Shown here piece after piece: positions 59,037 through 64,000 of a stretch of 64,000 bases of DNA. The stretch is from Annulohypoxylon bovei var. microspora (lineage: Eukaryota > Ascomycota > Sordariomycetes > Xylariales > Hypoxylaceae). How positions within the stretch are numbered: the stretch's first letter is position 1; every line of letters begins with the position of its first letter. The notes under the pieces are model-generated. The model did not search any database. It was not told where the DNA came from and worked only from the letters and a program-made list of their open reading frames with translations. The translations under genes were made by a program, and so were the position numbers. The DNA is taken from positions 124,001 through 188,000 of the forward strand of contig MU405283.1 of the NCBI GenBank assembly GCA_022836615.1. The letters are read 5' to 3'.

Positions 59037-60191
59037 CTAGACAAGGATTAGAGTGGCGGCGACGAACGCAACCAGCGCGCCAGTCCCCATGCTCCGGCTC
59101 CTGCCCGCTGTCGCCGTAGCGACCGTCGTCGTGGTCTCGGCCTTGGTCGAGCGGCCGACGGCGGTGATGCCGTTCAGGTTATCGGCGGTGGAGATGGCGG
59201 GCCCCTCGTTGAAGAAATCGACGAGCACGAAGGTGGGGTTGACGCCCCACTCGCCGTTGCAGTTCTGGGCGTGCAGGCCCAGGTTGCCGGTGGTGGAGGT
59301 CGACGGGCTGTTGGTGGTGGCGATGTCGTCGACGTCCGGGATCTCAATGGACGCGGCTAGTAGCTGGTCCGCGAAGTGGTTCATCAGCGGCATCAGGCCC
59401 GCGGAGATGGCGGTGCTGGCCGAGGTCTGCGTCGTGGGTCGGTCGAGCGTGCAGTTGAAGCCCGAGAGCGAGGTCACTTCGTACGCCGTCTCGAAGATGT
59501 AGTCGAATTCGGACAGCAGGTACGAGTACGTCGTGCTGGTAGTGATAGAGGCGATGAAGGTCACCAGCCGCGTGTTGGCGGTGATCATCTCTTGCAATGT
59601 TGGCCAAGTAGTGCCAGATGGTGTGTACCCGTACGTGTCGATGCCCGAGGCGCTGAAGACGGTTCCGAATTCGGCTGCGGTCTTACTATCGGAGTTGACG
59701 ATGAGGAGTGTCACTACTTCGTTGGGATTTGAATCCATCCAGGATTTAATGGACGTTAACCAGCTCTGAAGCGTACCGGCATCGAGAAGACTGCAGGACG
59801 TGTGACATAGTTCGATGGCGCCGTCCAGGTCGTGGACTTGTGCCTGGAGTAATCGGATTCCAGCATCTAGGGCGACGGTTGCGTTGTAGTACTGATTTCC
59901 AGCTACCGAGTTACTCGTACTCGAATCCCGAAGAAACGCGGAATCGTGAGCACCCATATGGGTGACATTGCTATAGGAGCGACTGCATAGGTCGGGAGAG
60001 TTATTACAAGCTGTCGTCGATGTCGAAGATGCGGCTGTTGCTGTCGAACTAGAGCTTGCTACTGCGAAGGAGGAACTTGTCGAGGATGATGATGATGAAA
60101 ACCCAAACCCGCTACCTTCTTGTGGGAGTGCGTGGGCCGTTGCTGTTAGAGCAGCAGCCGCAGTCAAGAATGTACATAACGAAGGAATCAT
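59037..60191 (-). CDS. Secreted, probably GPI-anchored PLC-like phosphodiesterase
   Basis: A single exon of 384 aa. The N-terminus is a signal peptide (about 1-21, ending AHALPQ). A Ser/Thr-rich linker covers 25-62. The PI-PLC X-like barrel runs from about 63 to 320. It has the two histidines expected of that fold, in THMGAHDSAF and ELCHTSC, and LLIVNSDSK and VLVDFF as core strands. The C-terminus is Thr/Ala-rich and ends in a hydrophobic tail (GALVAFVAATLILV) without charged residues after it, typical of GPI attachment. The metal-binding residues of classical calcium-dependent PLC are not obvious, so the substrate is uncertain. Location at the cell surface or wall is inferred. Confidence 0.9.
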   Translation of the reverse strand: MIPSLCTFLTAAAALTATAHALPQEGSGFGFSSSSSSTSSSFAVASSSSTATAASSTSTTACNNSPDLCSRSYSNVTHMGAHDSAFLRDSSTSNSVAGNQYYNATVALDAGIRLLQAQVHDLDGAIELCHTSCSLLDAGTLQSWLTSIKSWMDSNPNEVVTLLIVNSDSKTAAEFGTVFSASGIDTYGYTPSGTTWPTLQEMITANTRLVTFIASITTSTTYSYLLSEFDYIFETAYEVTSLSGFNCTLDRPTTQTSASTAISAGLMPLMNHFADQLLAASIEIPDVDDIATTNSPSTSTTGNLGLHAQNCNGEWGVNPTFVLVDFFNEGPAISTADNLNGITAVGRSTKAETTTTVATATAGRSRSMGTGALVAFVAATLILV

Positions 60192-61977
60192 ATTGTTTGT
60201 TAAGTGTTGCTAGGTGTTGCTAGGTGTTGCTATGAAAGGAAGAAAACTGGTCTAACAGTCTATCGATAGAATGAATGGGAATATAACGAAAACGAAAGCA
60301 AGAAATATAAACCTACAGTAAACCGAGATGGTGGGTGTATTACGATTAAGTACGAATACCTACACGTTTCGAGGTTGGCAGGGAGGCTAAACAGAGCCCC
60401 AACCATCGTAAAGAGGACATGGGAAGCAAGAATGGACCCTTGTAGCGTTTAACGGCAAGCATGAAAGAGGCTCTAGATCGACTCTTGAGTGGTTCCCCTG
60501 GACGTCGTATTTTATGTAATTTGTGGGGTTGCATGGTGATCCCCGGCGTCTGGTAGACTGCGCCTCGAAGGGACGCGAGAAGACGTCGTCAGCCCCTTTC
60601 GAGCTTGCCAAACTTGAAACGAGCCAGACCCGCCAACGACGCTTGAATTTGCGGCGCCGTGACAGTCCGACGGTTTTGGATTTAGTCTTGGTCCCGGCAT
60701 TGCGAACCCGATCAACATATTCTCAACAGCTTCCGTTGCCAATACATGTAAGAAGATTATGTATCCGGATTCAAAGTGCGAGGACTCGAGCATTCGGGAA
60801 TTGTAATTTTCAAGTTGCCGTTGTGGAAATAATGAAAGAAGAAACTTGAAAAAAGTACGGTTAAAAAAAGGAGAGGTTGTGTATTTGTGGCTGGTTGTAC
60901 GACTTATGCAATTAAATTCCTGTATTAATCCGCTACCTGCATACACGATTGTACCACACGCCACAACACTGGGTGGGTCGGTTCTGTCGGTTCTCCACCC
61001 AAGTACCGTAGATCCCTGTCCTATTTTTGGCACCTTAGATGTGCGATTCTCCCATTGGAAACTTTTTCGATATTCAGGGTCCAATCACCTGCGATCAGCC
61101 GCGCAAGCGTTAGCGAACGCCTCCTAGGGTTGCCACGCAATTTACAGCAAAGTGAGTCTTGTTTATCACACGTTTTCAACGTTGAAAATAATATATTCAG
61201 AACATATGTAGGCGGCCTCCGATGGATAATATCACCTTATGAGCGATAAATCCGGTTGATATTTATGTCTATTATATTTTTGATAAATACGGGGTAACTC
61301 TTGCGCATAAAATTGTGAAGGGCTGTAAAGGGCTGAAAAATCTTGGTACGTACGTAGATCTTCTACTGTTGTATTTAGTCCATACATCGCTATTCAGTTT
61401 GTAGTTTAAATGTCCGAGAAATTCTCTCAGGTTGATGTCTACGCCTCCAATTCAATGGGCCAATTTGTGTAAACTCAAAAGGGGCTGAAGGGGTTAACAA
61501 CCACTATATTCTTAACAGCATCATTTGCAAAGTGTAGAGGTATGTTATATGCAGGATATATCAAGAATGCGCCCTTGCGTGGTTTAATCATGAATTTAAT
61601 CATGAACTCGTTGTCCTACCAGGTCAATCCTTCGACCTTTCCCGCCCGTGTCAGGCCTGTCTAGTGTGAGAGAGTTGTATGATAATCGAATAATTTTTAA
61701 GGGGTAACGTTCCCCATGGAGTCTGAGTTGACCATTCGGGCTAAGAGCAGCCATCTCCAGGGCTACCAAACAAACAGAATATGTACAATCACATACATCC
61801 ATAGCAGCGGAGACGAATTCGCCATTGTCCGAATACCTGTCATTAGACCAAATTGGTAGTTACGGCTAGACTACCTATCACTAGAGCCACAACGCCTATA
61901 ATTTTTGCCATGAGAACATGTTATTATGCCTCAGTCATGAGAAAAGTGCTTCGCCATCAGGACCAACTTCGGCATGC
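60192..61977. other. Intergenic
   Basis: About 1.8 kb with the PLC-like promoter side and the cdc37 3' side. Three near-identical GGTGTTGCTA units lie at about 60203-60232. The open frame on the minus strand at 60512-61084 (190 codons) overlaps opposite frames of similar length and has no family resemblance. Confidence 0.6.
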
Positions 61978-63545
61978 CTACTCCGGATCATCCGCATACG
62001 ACTCTAACGCGGCTTCTTCCTCCAGCTCCTTGAGATGCTTTTGACCCTCCTCCGTCGTAGCATCTATTATCTGTTCCTCGACGCTCAGGATGCCAGCCTA
62101 TGTTATTGTTAGCATCTCATAAAACACAAGTTCGAACAATGCGCAGGGGGGCCTTACCTCGCTTAGATCGCTAACTATTTCCTCGGCATCCTCAACAGTC
62201 ATTGCACCCAAAACTTCATTGACCTTATCCAAACTTCCAGATTGCAATGCCTTTTTCATGTCCGGGGCGAATTTCTCAAAGATCTCGCGGCCTCTCTTCT
62301 CGGCTTCATCCTCGCTCTTCTCAGGAGGGATCCTGATCTTGATCTCTGTACCTGGCTCGACGGCGTGTAGTTGAATTTGCTCCACCCCTTCACCAGATCC
62401 AGCATCGGCCTCTCGCTGGGCATTGATCTCAGCTGCTCGGTTCTTGATCCTGTAGTAGGTATCTTGCACGTCCTTGTAGAAGACATCTTGTGCCTGGTGG
62501 CCTTTGGTGGTAATGCGCTTGAAGAAAAGCGCTACACCATCCTTGCCCAATGCACGGCAGTACTGTAGCAGTAGAGCCTGGTGAACACACTGTCGTGCAA
62601 AATCTTCCTTTCCTTGAAGTTGGGAATCGAATGCCATAACCAGAAGACCGTCGGTTTCCTTCTCGGACAGAATGTGCGGGTGCAATCCAATGAAAGAATT
62701 GCTTTCTCGATAGTCAGACATCTTAATGTTGGCGAACTTTCGAGCATCCGGTGAGGCCTCCATTTCGGCGTCATCGTCGTCTTCGGTTGCGGATGAAGGT
62801 TTCGACTCTGGCTTGTTCAATGAGAAGTCAGGGTTGAGCAACTCTAGCTTGTTATCGTCCTCTTTCTTTGCTTCGGATGTAGATGGCGTAGACTTGTTGA
62901 CGTAGGAACTGTCGAAGCCTGTGTGGATGCCCTCACTCGTGATCTTACGACCCTCTTCCTTCTCTAGTTCCGCCAACTTCGTCAACAATTGCTTCTGTAA
63001 ATCTTGAACCTTCTGTAAATGTACGCCAATCTCATCCACCATGGCGCTATATCGGTTCTCTGGTTTCTTCTCGTCCAGCTCTTTATTCACTTGGTCTAGC
63101 AGCGTCGCCATCATCCTAGTATAAGATGGTGGCTGCGCTTCCTGAGCGTAGACACCTTCTGGTCGAGCAGGGGGCTTGTCATCTTCTGGACTTCCCACGG
63201 ACTCCATGACAGCTTGAAAGGCAACTTCGCCAGGGTTTCGGGTCTCAGCCTCGGTAGCGTGAGCTTTGAGGGCGCCCAAGAGACCGGATATTCTCTTCAT
63301 TAACCCATCATTGATCTGACGTTCGTATTTCAGGGTCTCTATCTGAAGTTTGCGTTGAGCTCGCTCTTGATGAATCTGATTCTGCTTGGCGCGAATAAAG
63401 GAGCGTTTATCGACATTGGGATGGACCTCGATATCGGAGTCGTCGCTGAGCTCCAGAGCGTCCTTAGGATAGATATTAGTTCACCGGAGCTTCTATTTTA
63501 TCAGATATTATAGCTACTTACCCACTTGCTATAATCTACAGGCAT
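61978..63545 (-). CDS. cdc37: Hsp90 co-chaperone Cdc37
   Basis: Three exons, 63545-63522, 63462-62158 and 62097-61978, giving 482 aa. Cdc37 delivers protein kinases to Hsp90. The first exon codes only for MPVDYSKW, and the second continues DALELSDDSDIEVHPNVD, the conserved N-terminus with a CK2-type serine in SDDSD. A coiled-coil kinase-binding region follows to about residue 200. The Hsp90-binding part contains FIGLHPHILSEKETDGLL and ARQCVHQALLLQYCRALG. The C-terminal exon gives GILSVEEQIIDATTEEGQK. Length matches the family (yeast 506). The tiny first exon is certain only because its sequence is so conserved. Confidence 0.96.
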
Positions 63546-64000
63546 TTTGAGTAATACTTGCAAATTGGTAGCTTTTGAGAAGACGCAAGCTTCCAGAGTT
63601 CGAGACCGCCCGATTCGGTCTTATTAAGGTAAAGGTGACTCGAGAACTTAAGTGGGGTGTCTGCCCCGCCATTGGAGATTGCGGGGGTTTATCGTTATCG
63701 AGAATCTTCTTGCAGTCTCTATGTATGTACCTTGTACTTACAGCCGCCAGATGCCCTCACCTGCAGCTGGACTGGCGATAACAGATACTCATCCGGTTTT
63801 TAATCAACCGATGTTTTACCGGAGCTACGCGCCTGACATCCGGGACTTTTCAAAAGAAACGGACTTTTCAAAAGAAAAATTTAATGCCCGAGTGCCCGAG
63901 TTTAACGAGGGTAATTAAACGGGTATAACTTTGGTGTGTTTTTTTTTTCCTTTTTTTTTTCCATGGTTTAATTTTTATTAAAAATTTTTTATTGTAATAA
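63546..64000. other. Upstream region of cdc37 and window edge
   Basis: It contains the cdc37 promoter, an 18-bp tandem duplication (63843-63878), and a very AT-rich low-complexity end (63928-64000). No gene seen. Confidence 0.6.
63843..63878. repeat. 18-bp tandem duplication upstream of cdc37
   Basis: Two copies of GGACTTTTCAAAAGAAAM, adjacent and differing at the last base. Each copy holds TTTTC and GAAA half-sites. Confidence 0.8.

Noticed and set aside
60512..61084. 190-codon minus-strand frame
   Set aside because: Opposed by frames on the other strand; no family resemblance or coding-like codon use.
1..64000. CRISPR array, rRNA, integrated virus or mitochondrial insert
   Set aside because: I looked for spaced repeats, conserved rRNA blocks, viral proteins and mitochondrial genes and saw none.

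Overview
This is nuclear DNA of a filamentous ascomycete (Pezizomycotina, most likely a Sordariomycete; I cannot fix the order). Genes carry short introns of about 49-100 nt with GTAAGT-like donors and CTAAC/CTGAC-like branch sites. The proteins present (a VelC-like velvet regulator, a DUF1770/Atg43-like protein, a GPI-type PLC-like protein) are typical of that group. Intergenic DNA is full of the short word TAGGTA/ACCTA. All gene models below were joined by eye by checking splice sites and reading phase.

Layout. 205-3595: a structurally complete hAT DNA transposon with 20-bp terminal inverted repeats, a perfect 8-bp target duplication and a three-exon transposase. 4086-4773: a small hydrophilic hypothetical gene. 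4774-13724: about 9 kb without a convincing gene. 13725-15080: velC-like velvet regulator. 16315-17715: pyruvate dehydrogenase E1 alpha, convergent with prephenate dehydratase (18671-20035, minus). 21737-23307 (minus): translation termination factor eRF1, with a candidate spliced readthrough extension at 21314-21571. 25919-28061: a CECR2/RSF1-like chromatin protein, convergent with a DUF1770/Atg43-like gene (28832-29533). 30056-31838: unknown serine-rich protein. 32501-34513: mitochondrial PPR-type protein, divergent from POL1 (35049-39724). 41620-46402 (minus): eIF4G. 50383-54762 (minus): aquarius/Cwf11 helicase, divergent from a THOC1 homologue fused to a guanylate-kinase-like domain (55448-58125). 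59037-60191 (minus): secreted PLC-like protein. 61978-63545 (minus): Cdc37.

Together these are mainly housekeeping information-processing genes (replication, splicing, mRNA export, translation initiation and termination, chaperoning), two metabolic enzymes, and one mobile element. There is no biosynthetic gene cluster, CRISPR array, rRNA or convincing tRNA.

The two observations most worth following are: (1) eRF1 ends in TGA-C, followed after three bases by a splice donor, and the next exon continues in the same frame for 85 codons; this fits autoregulation of a termination factor by its own readthrough. (2) The THOC1 homologue carries a guanylate-kinase fold that keeps the P-loop but has lost several phosphate-binding arginines, resembling the pseudo-enzyme domains of MAGUK proteins.
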